This document shows positions 1 to 11,652 of a stretch of DNA of 64,000 bases, in pieces. This DNA comes from Eopsaltria australis. Taxonomy: Eukaryota > Chordata > Aves > Passeriformes > Petroicidae. Each line of letters opens with the position of its first letter. Positions within the stretch are counted from its first letter, which is position 1. Below the pieces are notes generated by a model. The model was not told the DNA's origin and ran no database searches. It saw nothing but the letters and a program-made list of their open reading frames with translations. The position numbers were made by a program, and so were the translations under genes. Location of the stretch: positions 124,001-188,000 of the forward strand of contig JAVTVJ010000830.1 in NCBI GenBank assembly GCA_034509425.1, given 5' to 3'.

Positions 1-756
1 ACCTGCTGAGAAGTCTGCATGTTTCTTTGGTGTCCGACAGTGCGACAGTGACTAAACATCACTCTGGGTATGCAGCAGTGAGAATAGGAGTGCTGGAGAA
101 CTGCTGGCATCCACGGCAGGGGGAGCAAAAATACGGTCGCTCAACATGCCAGACCTCACTGCCCACAGGTTGACAGATGTCTTAGATTACGATGGTATGT
201 ATTCCATCAGCATCTTCATGGGATATTGGGGCCAGGTGGGGCAGTGCTCCTGACTCATCCCTGATGGCCCCAGGGCATGTCTCCTAATGGGCCAGCTGTT
301 GGAGCCAGGTGGGGCACTTTGCTTTGCTCATCCCTGATGGCTCCAGTTAATGGGCCATTGAGTCCCACTGATAAAACTACATCATCCCATTGTGAGATGC
401 TCTCACCAAACCAAGCATCCCTATCTGGATATAATCTGGAATTTGAAACACCACAAGTCAGCTTTTCCACTGGATTCCCAGAGGAAGAGCAGACCCTTCT
501 ATACCACCACTGGACCTTCAGAGGAAAACTACACCTTTCCACAGGATCACTGCTTCAACAGAATCACATCTATCACTCCCAGAGGACTGCAGCCACCATC
601 TAACTGGACTACTACCAACACCCTGACCGACAGGGTGTCAGGTTGTATTCTGACTCTGTCGGTGTTTTTTTACTATTGCATTTATTTTAATTTTTCTATT
701 AAATTGTAGTTCTGACTTTGAGTCTCTCACTGATTTGCTTTCAAACTATCACAACA
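1..756 (+). mobile_element. Degraded ERV LTR relic, right edge at 756
   Basis: The stretch has no credible gene. Its right end looks like the 3' part of an avian retroviral LTR: an ATTAAA poly(A)-like signal near 699, a T-rich tract, a short U5-like segment, then a terminal ACAACA at 751-756. Two similar blocks near 230-275 and 300-350 (gccaggtggggca, tccctgatgg) show internal duplication. The left edge and target duplication were not found, so the element may begin before the window or be truncated. Assignment to an avian ERV-K-like LTR is from general resemblance and is uncertain. Confidence 0.4.
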
Positions 757-928
757 GATTTCAAAGATTTAGATGTCTGGAATATGGTGGCAGCAGAGGA
801 GGTTGGATTTCTTCACTACAGCAAAAACAACAATAGAGATGCAGACAGTGTCCAGGAAATAGATGATGCTCAAGATACAAAGTTGGACAATATTGTGAGG
901 AAAATAATCCACGAACACCAGAGGTTTA

Positions 929-1213
929 TGTCCAAAAAGGAGACAGAGCAGTCCTGTAACTTTATTAGAATAAAGGGAGAGGCCATGGGGCATTTCCCCT
1001 GGGGCCTCTCAAATTGCGGAGGACGCAGCCTCTCTTTATCCAAATTCCCGGACCGGACCGCACGCCCGGCTCTCGTTCCCCATTGGCTGAGGTATCCGAG
1101 AGATACAGACTTCCTGGAACGCCTAATGCCCAAGACCCCCCTTTCCCAATGTCCCCCCTCCCTTGTTTTTTCTGGAATGGTCCTTCTTGGTTCCTTTCAT
1201 ATTCCAATAGTCA
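929..1213 (-). mobile_element. Candidate short solo LTR, antisense
   Basis: The segment starts TGTCC and ends TCA. Read on the minus strand it has an AATAAA poly(A) signal about 40 bases before the TGTCC end, as expected for R/U5 of a short LTR of about 285 bp. The six flanking bases are similar but not identical (GGTTTA at 923-928, GTTTTA at 1214-1219), consistent with an aged 6-bp duplication of alpha/beta-retrovirus type. The GC content of the middle part exceeds its surroundings. Open frames through it are not gene-like. Confidence 0.4.
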
Positions 1214-1219
1214 GTTTTA

Positions 1220-4200
1220 TTTATCAGTAGACCTGTGGTTTGTTTGCAAATGTAAATTTCAATGGAATTCTTCCCATTGTTTCTTTTATCTCTGGGTGCC
1301 AGCCTTATCTCTCAGACACTGTGAAGACAAGTTTCTTCATTCCTTTCAATATTAACCTAGGAGATTCTCTGAAGACTAGGTTACTATGAAGAAAAGAAGC
1401 ATAGTCAAAAAATACAGATTTAGTATCTTCTTTCTTATGTTTGGGAGAGAATCAAGTGGTTTAAAAAACATGTCAGTTACTTGACCTGTATCTTCATCTG
1501 TCATATGATGTTTTTCTGCCAATGAAAGTGGCCTGAAAACAAACATTCTTTTAGAAATTCCAGCTCATACCTTTACTAACACATCCCAGCAGTAAAAAAC
1601 ATACTGAAAAAATTACCCCTGCAGGCTACTAACCTATCTGTGACAGAAACCAGCAGAAGATTATTCCCAGAAAAGTTCAAGAGAAGAATAAGATAATTTG
1701 CCTACAGAATAAGTTATTTCTACTCATGGGCTTTCTGAGGTTGCTCTATGCCCTGAAGCTAGTGGGGTTTTAGCCCTCAAACATGAAAGAGAGAATAAAA
1801 GTAACAACCTCTGATTATCCTCTTTTTTCCCCTCTCTAATCCTACTTAAGATTTAAGCTGATTCTTGTTCTCAATGATGGTCTGCAAAAGTCTCACAAAT
1901 AATGTTATTCTGTAGTAAATACATTTCCTGTACACACCCAACTTTATTCTGCAATAAACATGTCTCCTTTTACCCACTTCAAAAGGCATCCTTTTCAGGT
2001 TCACTGAGTCCTCATTCAGTATAGGAGCAATCAGGGCACAGTAAAGCACCTTTACAGACTTCAGTATTTTCTGCTTTTGCATTATGTTCCCTTTTCTGAA
2101 TGTCTCCCTGTAAACTAAATAATCACAGGGGGCTTCAGGATAGCAACATCTACCTCCTTTTAATCATATCTGCCCTTCAATTCTAACCACCACCCTTTCT
2201 CCAGTATCCTTTTTTTGAAATGAGATGCCCCTGATATTTCAGGCAAAGCTGCCTCCTGACATTACATATCGGCATCACGCATATTTCTGGAGAAATCAGC
2301 TCTGTGAGAATGCTTTATCATCAGCCCCTTTAACCAGACATTAAATCTGACAAATGGCTCCTTGGGAGCAGAAGGAACTGTGGAGTGTTGGTATCCAAGA
2401 TGCTGAGCAGTCCCAGTGCTAACAAACCGCCCCCGGTCACTTCCCTGATTTGCGTGGGCTCCAGCAGGAGAGCCCTGGCCAGGAGCCCGTCACTTGCTAT
2501 GTTGCCAGCAGCTGGAAGAGCTTTTGGTGTCTGATGGGCAACTCTGCCACACAAGGATGTCTTTCTTTGGGAGCAAATTCATCTGCTCAGTTTCAGCGTT
2601 GTGGTACAGCAGGGGCAGAGGAAAGTGGAAAGCAGCTCCACTTGAATTTCATTCCTACTTCCTATGTTTGTGCCTCTTTGTTTATCTGGAATGCTCATTC
2701 CTGGATTGGTTATTTTGTAGGAACATCAGGCCTGTCTGAGAGAGGCTGCTGCTGTGTTCCTCAGACAGCATTAAGCACTCGTTCTTTTTTTTTCCCTTCC
2801 ATTTGATCCCTCTTTTCTCAAGCATAAATCAGAATGCTCTAATTTCTCTCCAGAGCTTTCCCCTCCACTGTTTTAAATATATATTTTAAATTACATTTTA
2901 AAATGTTTCTTATGAGAATTTAAATCTTGTTATAAAGGCTGGAAGGCTGAATGTTATGTTAGCAACCCTTACCCAGACTAGAGGGAGTTTTGGAAATACC
3001 AGGTGTGTTAGTTGGGTTGAGGTAAACAGATGAAGATAAACTGAGGCAGAAGATGAGGCTGCACTCATTTTGGTGAACATCAGTGTACTCTGCCATTGTG
3101 TTGCATAATTTCCCTGTGGTCCATCTTTGTCTGGGCACTGCCAAAATCCTGCTCCAGAGACCACTTAATGCAGCTAAACTATGCAAAGGTGATTGGTCAG
3201 ATCAAAATGCCAAAGTAACTCTTTCCCAGTGGATGGTGATAATTTTCCTCTACTATTTTTGCTTTTGCAGTCTGTTTGCTTTGAAGCCTGTGAGGTCATG
3301 GCAGTGTCCAGTTTTATTGAGCCTCTTGGACAGCACAATTTCTGTCCAGCACCTCTTCCTGAGAGTGGGACCCCACAGTGCAACTCCCCCAAGCTCTGAA
3401 AATAGTTCTGAACTTTCCCAGCCTCTGCATGTGTTCCTTGGAACCGCAGCCCCGCTGGATGAGTCAGCTCCTGCAGGGTGACATCACAGCTGAAATCAGA
3501 CCTGGGCTTTGCAAAGAGAAATCCAAAAATCCTCTTGTTGCTTCATGGGAAACATCTAAATGAAGTAAAGATGAGAGTGTCACACACTTCCTCTCCCCAT
3601 GCTGATTACTCACCACTCTGGGGAGCCCCCAGGGTTGTGTGGGGATCAAATCTCCTCTTTCCAAATCCTCCAGCTGCACCTTTGCTGGAAATGAAAGATG
3701 GAGAACATAACTCCTTTGAGAGCAGACCTTGGAGTCAGAGCAGCAGCTGGGAAGTCATACAGTCCTCATGAGGATGTGCCAAACCAGAGTGGGCTCCAGC
3801 ATCTCCTTCTTCCAATAAGCCGCTGGAAGCGGAGTGTCCATCCAAAAGACTGGTCAGGCACCAGAAAACCTTTCCCAGCTTTCTCAACTGTTTGGTTGTT
3901 ATAACCTCTTGCTGCACTCCCTATGCTTCTGTGGAAGGGATAAAATGACTTCTGCAAATGCCATGATAGGTGTAGAACAACAGGGATATAAAACTGGATG
4001 CAGATCTTTTCTCCAGTTAGTTGCACAATTATATCACTGGGATATTACTAATACAGTCTCTGTGTTTCAATTCATCATGATTTAGTCTGAACACTGAATG
4101 GCAGGATAACAAGACAGACCCTTTAAATGTAGTGGTCTTTTGAGAAAATTACATGTTCTGTGGTTTTGCTTAAAAATAAAAGGCTAGAAAAAGGGCACTC

Positions 4201-7200
4201 TGTCTAAGTTACCTCAGATATTTCCACAGCAGTGTAGTGACATCTGTTGCCAGGTAAGTAAGATCAGTGTGGAAATATTTACTCTAGCCCCTTACTGGGA
4301 CATGAGTGGCTTTGCACTCTTTTAAACACAGATGTGAAGATGCCTTTCTTGGCTCTTGAATTGAGGAAAGAACGTTAAGTTGCTGTCAGGAGAGTAACTA
4401 TGGTTTCTTACTCCCAAAGATTGGAAATGCTCACTCCTTACCCTGCAATTCTCTTATCCTTGTTTGGCTGATAGCTGTGTCTGCCTTCCTTATGCAGCAT
4501 TTTGATCAAATTGCTGTAATTTAGCAATCACTTCACAGGTGGCAGAGACTGTAGCCTCTTCCTCTCTGTTCTCTGAAGTTCCTACTTTCTATTACAAGTA
4601 TTCTATTGCAACCATATAGATCCCAAACATTTTGCAGTGGGAGGCCAGAGTCACAAGACCTGGTAGATCAGAATTTTGTCCAAGATCACTGTGCGACATG
4701 GAAGGAAGAAGCCTCCAAAAGATGCTTTCTAATGCCTTATCCAGTCAATGTGCAGATGAACAGACCAGTAGCAAAAGCTGTGATATAATGTGTGGTTAGA
4801 AAGGTAATATTTGTAACATCTGAAAAAACATTTCCACTCAAGCTGGAAGGGAAGGTCAGTGTCAGATTGGTGCTTTTGTGTGTCACTGTCTGTTGCTGTG
4901 GCACTGTGGGAACAGACCTGGGAGGAGGCAATGAACCAGTACTAGAAAGTCAGTCTAGGGGAATGGGCAGGAAATGGGGCTTAGGGACCCATGACAAACT
5001 CTTCTGCTGCATAGTTCTCTGATTTTGGGGAAGTTGCATGCACTACTGGTGAGTCACAGGCAGTCAGACAATGTGAATTTGGCTTCATCTAAGGGAAGCA
5101 GGGAAATACTACAAAGTCCCAGAAACGAGTTGGTGTCTGCTCCAGTCCTTTGGAGCCAAAAGATGATGGCCAACCTTCACCTCTTCTCATAAAACACAAT
5201 GTAGCTTTATCCCTGCACTTTTGAACTGATGAGTTTGTAAACTGTGTTATTTACTACGGTAAATGCTTTCCTGTCTATGTGGGTCACAACTTGGAAGTCA
5301 CAGCTTCAAGTTAATGATTAATGTATTCTTTGATAGAAGACACTAATTATTAACCCTGGACTCTGATACTAGTCCACACACTTTTTTACGAGCACTTACA
5401 CTTCTGCAAAAAATTTCTTTATTGGAAATTCTCATGCTTGTTATTTGCCTAAAGGACATACTATCAAAAAGGATTTCAGTTTCCTTTGCTCTGTTTTCCC
5501 CATATGTTACTCTTTCTTTGAGCAGCTGAGCAGGCAAAATCCTCTTTTCTTGTAAAGGGCACATAGGAAGGTAGACTCCTTGCCCAGCAAAGCTTAGATT
5601 AATACAAATACGTTGGTGTTTACCAAACTGAAACTGCTGACCCATTTCAAAACAGAAAATCCTTAGTAAGACAGGAAAATGACTGTCTCTAACATTTTGG
5701 ACAGTCATTGAACTATCTCTCTAAGATGTTTATATCCTTGCCCAACTCCCTTCTCAAGAGACACTTATACTGTAGGGATTATAGGACAGAAACTAACCCC
5801 TGATATGCAGGTCATGGAAACAAAGAATGAAACCATGTAAAGAGCAGGGTTCCATTTAAAAAGTGACAACTGGCCTCACTGAAGGCAAGGAATCTTGTTA
5901 GGCACTTTTTCCAGTTGTCTCTTGCTTGTCAGGACTTAATTAAATAAGGCTGAGAACACACCATCTCATCCTGGTTTTACAATGCAACCCTGAAATCAGC
6001 TGCTCCCTTTAAAGCTCTCACAAGGACTCCCAACACAGCAGGACTCTGGCACCACCATGAGGGGTTGCAGCAGCTGCCTGCTCGGAGCTGGACCATTCAC
6101 AGCCCTCTGCTTTCCATTAGGGGCCCAATCCTCAGTGTCTACAGCCTACTCCTCCTCCTGCGTACCCAAACATGTGCCTGAACTCCAGTACTTCTGCATC
6201 CTCCTCTTCCTTTCCCTGCCCAACCTTGTCTGGCACACCCTCCTCCTCAGCCTCTGCTCTGCAGCCTGTGAGGCAGTTGTAGGCTCTGGCTCCAGGTCAG
6301 ACAGGGAAGTTGAGCTAATCAAGTGATGGACAGTGCTTGGTCTGGTGGAAGGGCTCCTCCAGCCCTGATCCAGGCAATTATGGCCCAGCAGAATCCGACT
6401 ACATGCAAGTGCTCACCACAGGTGCTGGGGCAGAGGTGCTGCAGGAGTGGCTTCCCTTGAGCCCAGGTCTTGCAGGAGCCTGGCCACAGCAGCTGGTGTG
6501 CAGGCTTTGCTGAGCCCAGGGCTGGCAACTATCCCTGTTTGGCCAGATGCCTCTGGAAGGAGCTTCCCCAGAGCCCTGGGAAGTCCCTGCACACTCTTGC
6601 TTGTACACACACACATGTGAGCACCTGCTGCTGTGGTCTGTGCAAACCACTGGGAAACCTGGGATCTTGCTGAGCTGCTAAGACATGCTACCAGTCAGGA
6701 GCCAAGGCAGCAGAATTCATTGCTCCCCCCAAAATGACGCTGGGCCAGTTATCTGTGCCAACAAGGTTCTTTCTCCATCAGGGGATGATTTGTCCATCAG
6801 CCTAATGCCAAGGCACTGTTAGGCATATCCTGAGTTGTTGGGTCATTAAGGTTTCTGTAATTGCTTGCAGTTTTAAGCACAGTCATTTTTAGATGGCTGA
6901 AGGCCGTCCAGCCTTTAATGTTAAGCACAACGTTGAGCCATTTTAAGAACTTTATCTTTAGAAACACTCTTGGGGCCACCCTTTTCTTTGTTCTCTTTTG
7001 ATTTTTCTCCCCTCCATTCTTACCTGCTTTTCTTTAAAGAGAAAGGAAAACCAAGCGCAAAAGAGAATGTAATGCTAGGTCAATGATGACTAAGACATCA
7101 GGTCAGGAAAATCAAATATTTCTGCGTAAGATTCCAAGCTTAGTTGTTCATGGGTAAGCACCCAGAAGTAACTTGATTTTGTAATTATGCAATTGAGTTC

Positions 7201-8020
7201 GGAACTGCACTTAGTCTCACTGTAGCTGTATTGAATTCTGTTGTATTCTGTTATACTGCACTGGCACCTTCTTTGTTCATTGTAAACTTTCATCTAATAT
7301 TAAATCCAATGGAAGTAATTTAATAGACTTGATTTGCTGCCTTTACTAATAATGCAGATGTTCTTATGCATTTGTTAATAAAATGTGAATTAATTCATAT
7401 GAGTCTTATGGAAGTTGAAAGCTTCTGAAAATAACAAGGCCTTCAAAACTAAAACAAAAAATATAGCTTGCATGTAATATATGTTCTTCACTTGTCCCAG
7501 TTCCTGGTGAAGACAGATTTTATGGACAAGCAGAATTATTTCCTTACAGTTTCCCCTACTGTATATTTATAAAGGCCTATAAATACCTTTGAAAACTTAG
7601 AAAAGCATAGCAGTACCTACTGAAAACAATCTGTAACAGGCAGAGTTTGTAAATCAGTAGAGACCTTAGTGACCAATTGGTAGTGAGCAGTGAAACCTAC
7701 AGACAGAAATGAGGAGAAATGCTTTAATCTCTTAAATGTTCATCTGTTTGAAGGAAGATACAGTGAGTAGGACTCCAGCTTGTGAACTGGAAATGTGGGC
7801 AGAGCCGTGAGCTTGGCCATCAGTTTGTGGAATGCCCTTGGACACATCATCCATCCTCCCCTGTCCTGTAAACAGATCTATTAACAAGTCTCCTAAGCAA
7901 ATGATTTCAAGAATGAGCCATGCACCATTGTTGCTAAAATTGGCAATGTAGAACAGAAAGACATTCATGCTTTCTCATTCACTTGGAGTATGTCTCAGAC
8001 CCCTAAAGAGCTGTTAGAAA
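1220..8020. other. Intergenic or upstream DNA, no gene seen
   Basis: This is AT-rich sequence with only short open frames that overlap on both strands and lack splice context. I saw no RNA gene and no recognisable transposon with defined ends. Any exons of a neighbouring gene here are not distinguishable by eye. Confidence 0.5.
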
Positions 8021-8117
8021 ACATGGGAGAAAGGAAGGTGACTATTCCTGACTTGTCATTAAACCTGAAACTCCCAGAATGACCATCATGCATGGGAATG
8101 TTTTGTGTTTTTGACTC
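8021..8117 (+). repeat. 97-bp repeat, copy A (pairs with 9234-9329)
   Basis: This block aligns base for base with few gaps to 9234-9329, at roughly three quarters identity; both contain ttcctg..ttgtcattaaacc and end ttgactc. The two copies lie about 1.2 kb apart in the same orientation, and the second abuts the CpG-island promoter. They could be ends of an old element or a local duplication. Confidence 0.65.
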
Positions 8118-8924
8118 TATTCTTCCACTAAACTACCTCTGGAGGGCTAACCCTGTCAAACAGCAGTGAGAAGAATTATATTACTTCAAAGATTTATGTG
8201 CAGAGACAAAGCTGAACTGGATTCCTGGGAATGAAAAGCAAAAAGCTGTAAATGTCAGGATTGGAAACTGGGGCAAGATAGTGGCTGACTGGCAGTAATT
8301 GGCTAAGAATTTGGTTCTTCTTAACATACTTGTAGCATCAAGCTTCTTATCATGAAGTTCACAGATTAATTGTACATGGCACAAACATTTTTTTCCTAAC
8401 TACTTCACATACATTGCTCTGCAGTTATATCACGTCCTCCAGTTCTCTGACTGTATGAGAGAATAAGAAAAGGCCAATGACACCTCCTTTATATCACTTC
8501 TTGTTATTGTATACCTTGCTCTTTTCTTTGTTTTGAAAGGTGATCTTAACTTTTTCAGCTTCACAGTGCAGGGCAATCCTTCACGGAGCGTTGTTCCAGT
8601 CTCTGTCATGACTCGTCCTTTTGAGATACAGTAAGCAGGGGTGAGAACATCACTGCAGGTGAAGCGCACAGACTATTTATATCGATATTATAACACTCTA
8701 ACCATGCTCCTCTGCCCTGCTCCTTAGGGATGCCATCATTCCTCTGTATTCTGCACAACCCCACCACAGTTAACCGAAGTTTTCATTACGGACACTTCAC
8801 CCACTTGCACCTTTTATTTTCCTGACTTTGTACCACATCAAGAAGCTTCGTGCTTGTTCGAGAGAAGGACCAGACCACCCTGCCAGGCATCCTCCAGTTC
8901 AGTCCCAGCTCAGGCAGTGATAGC

Positions 8925-9190
8925 AGCACAGTCTCCATTGTTGGTTGCTCTGGGATTTTGAGACTCAGGTACCCCTGAATCTGCTTTTCACACGTGAAAG
9001 TGTGGAAAAGTTGGAGAGGCATTTCATTTGAAGATTTCTAATGGCCAATCCCTAATTTCCAGTAAATGTGCTTCACTGAATATTATCTCCTAATTGAAGA
9101 TAGTGACAGTCTGGTGGTAAAGCTGAACAATCACCATCCTGCCGCATTTAGCTCCCAGCACTTCAGATCCACACTCTGCTGGGAGCCCCC
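8925..9190 (-). repeat. Old dispersed repeat, inverted partner of 15640-15890
   Basis: The reverse complement of this region matches 15640-15890 over about 250 bp with small indels. Shared strings include ggaaattagggattggcca, tggtgattgttcagcttta and aatcttcaaat. It lies just upstream of the promoter and between the two 97-bp repeats. It is probably a decayed retroposon, but its family is not recognised. Small open frames in both copies share a short peptide stretch (MVIVQLY) that may be a relic of coding sequence. Confidence 0.6.
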
Positions 9191-9233
9191 CATTCCCATC
9201 CCAAAGATGAGGGGTGAGTGGTGCTGAAGGACA

Positions 9234-9329
9234 ACATGGCAGGAAGGAAGGTAAATATTCCTGGCTTGTCATTAAACCCGACACTCCCAGAGCTGCCACC
9301 ACGCACGGGATGTTCCATCGTCTTGACTC
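9234..9329 (+). repeat. 97-bp repeat, copy B, abutting the CpG island
   Basis: This is the second copy of the block at 8021-8117, in the same orientation. It ends immediately before the GC-rich promoter region, so the island begins right at the repeat edge. Confidence 0.65.
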
Positions 9330-9339
9330 CCCTCATTCA

Positions 9340-9990
9340 CGAACTCACCCTCACACCCCACGGCGCCCACAAGAGCGGCGCTGCGCCTTTAAGGACGAGG
9401 CCCCGCCCCTCCCCGCCCACCAGATGCCCGCCCCTCCGCCCCGCCCGCGATGACCTCATCTCTGTCTTCCGATTGGATGCACGCCCCGTCAGTCAGGCGG
9501 CGGCCGCCCCTCGCTCCCGTTAGCTTCCCCAGGTGCTCGCGGCCCATTGATTGCTTCCCGTACCGCTCACTAGTGCCTCTGCGCTCTGATTGGCGTAGGG
9601 GGTGGGCGCTTCCGCCGTTGCGAGGCGCCGGGCGGCGGTGGTGTGTCTGGGCTGCGGGGGCGGTGCCTTCTCCGCCGGGGACGGGCGGGCTCGGGCGAGA
9701 TGGAGCCGTGACCAGGTGAGTGCGGGGCTCCGGCTCGGCCGGGACCTGCGGGGCGCCCCCTCCGGAGCCCTCGCGCTGGCCCCACTGCCCCGGCGCGCTC
9801 TGCGCCCCTCCCCGCCCTCACCCCGAGAACGGTCCCGGGCGTCCACTGGTCTGTGGGGGTGTTTTTGGGGGACTCTTTCCGGCGTTCGAGGCCGGGCGGT
9901 GCTGACAGGGGTTCGCAAGGGTTTGGGCAGCAGCCGCCCCCGTCTCCTGCCGCCCCCGCCGGGCTCCCTTGAGCGGGGCTGATTTTCCCC
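9340..9990 (+). promoter_or_regulatory. CpG-island promoter of a host gene
   Basis: Base composition switches abruptly from AT-rich flanks to dense CpG with many GC boxes (ccgcccc, gggcgg). Inverted CCAAT boxes (gattgg) occur at about 9468 and 9588, and a CRE-like TGACCTCA lies near 9450. No TATA box is obvious. This is the usual make-up of a vertebrate broad, housekeeping-type promoter. A good splice donor at 9715/9716 argues for + strand transcription. Divergent transcription is possible but not shown. Confidence 0.8.
9600..9715 (+). other. Probable first exon (mostly or wholly 5' UTR)
   Basis: A consensus donor CAG|GTGAGTG at 9715/9716 lies within the CpG island. The exon start is a guess, placed downstream of the CCAAT boxes. 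An ATG at 9700 opens a reading frame of only three codons before TGA (ATG GAG CCG TGA), so it would be a minimal upstream ORF and not the main start. If the candidate exon at 17531 follows, the open frame runs through without an ATG here. The true start codon of the gene is therefore not established. Confidence 0.45.
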
Positions 9991-11615
9991 ACTGGGAAGA
10001 TGCTTATCCGTGCTGTGGCTGGGTGCTTATTTGAGGTAACATCCGCGTGTCCCTGACGTTTGTCTTCCTCTCTGTGGCTGCAAAATCTTGTATCAAACAG
10101 GACTGTAATCTCACATCTTCCCTGATCCCGGATGAAAACTAACAATTCTATATGTGTGTAAGTGGAAATAACCCTCCTGAGACCTTTATTGTCTGGGTAG
10201 CCTTACGCTGCATCACACAAACGTTATGCTCATATGGTTCTGTGTGGTTCTGTTTTACAAGATGAGCCTTGAGTGAGCTGAATAAAGGGTTGCAGGTTTG
10301 CTGCTGCTTATAGCAGTTCCTTTCTGTTATCGTTTGTCTAGACAGCATCAAGGCCTGTGCTGTGAAACTGCACTTTAATCTACCATTCATAGAAAATACG
10401 TTTTGAAGACATTGAAAATGTTTCTGTTTAAGCCTGTAGCTTCTTTTCTGTATCTTGGAACCCAAAATGTGCTTTTTCTTTCTTGCTAGGAATTGAAGGC
10501 ACAGCTCTGAATATTTGGAAAATATAAAATGTAGCTATTCTGGGCTGTGTGTGTATATCTCAACATTCTGTCTTTATTTTAAATTTGCATTTGACATCAG
10601 GGCTAGTTGTGGCATAGCTGACTCATTGGAAGTATGTTTTCTGCTTGTGTGTTGTTTTTCTGGTAAAAATACAAATGAACTTCCACCACTGATTTCAAAA
10701 TATGTCATCTGCTTGCACAAAACCCCTCACTAGGTTTCTATAAAGACACATTTCTGTAAAATCCATGCTGCCGAACTGGTAGAAGTGTAATGCCTTTAGA
10801 TCTTCATAAGTATTTTCAAAAATATTTCAGTCATTACTGAATATGAAATCAAAGGGACACCCATTTGTTCCCATTTGCTGCAGTGATTTAATGAGTGATC
10901 TAATAGTTGTGATTAAATAGACTCTAATAATAGAATTTAAAATAAGTGTATGATCTGAAGCTGGCTGTGAGGTCCTTTTCTGTTTTTTAGATTCGTGCTT
11001 TCTGCTGAAAGGAGAAAAAGACTTGGGGCTAAAAGCAAAGGTCTTAAGCTTTCCATAAGTAGGCGAATTTGCCCTTCTTAATTACCAGATACTGGCTTAC
11101 TGAGCCCTTTCCAGTCCTTCCTCACTTATAATTTAGAAACCAAATGTGATTTCAGGAAAAGAGTGAAATATTGCCAGTTATAGCTTCTTGAGCATCACAC
11201 TGTTCTGTACAAAATGTAAGCAGTGCAGTGTTTGCTGGTTCCAACAGTTGTGGAAGCAGCTTTAATCTCTGTTTAATTAAGGCCATCTATTCCTATCGTT
11301 ATGTGGGAGAAGGCTCCCAAATCTTCAGGCAACAAGCAGATCATGAAATAAAATGCAAAGAAAGGGAGTACAGAGGACATTTTGACATAGAACTAAGAGA
11401 ATGTGGCATTTTTCCAAAAGCAGTCTTTAATTTTTCCTCCTCTTGAATATGAAATAATGGGAAACTTAGGTTTGAGGATGCGTGCTTGCTTGCTTGTGGT
11501 TTTTTTTAATGCTGACTTCTACTGGCATGGCAAAGCAGCAGCATTTTTCACAGACTTTCATCCTTGAACCTCCAGGTGAAATGTTCATTCAGGCAGTCAA
11601 AGTATCCCTTAATTT

Positions 11616-11652
11616 AATAATGATGATAATAATAGTAATAATAATAGCAATC
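11616..11652. repeat. Imperfect TAA/TGA trinucleotide microsatellite
   Basis: This is a run of taa and tga units with a few interruptions. It explains the poly-leucine chance ORF on the opposite strand. Confidence 0.8.

Noticed and set aside
718..1355. ORFs of 113-170 codons on the + strand near the window start
   Set aside because: They run across the LTR relic edge at 756 and the candidate LTR at 929-1213, overlap in other frames, and show no domain or splice context.
9520..10145. Antisense ORFs of 132 and 191 codons in the CpG island
   Set aside because: GC-rich DNA has few stops by chance; the residues are Arg/Pro/Ala-biased, and the ORFs cover the promoter and donor site of the + strand gene.
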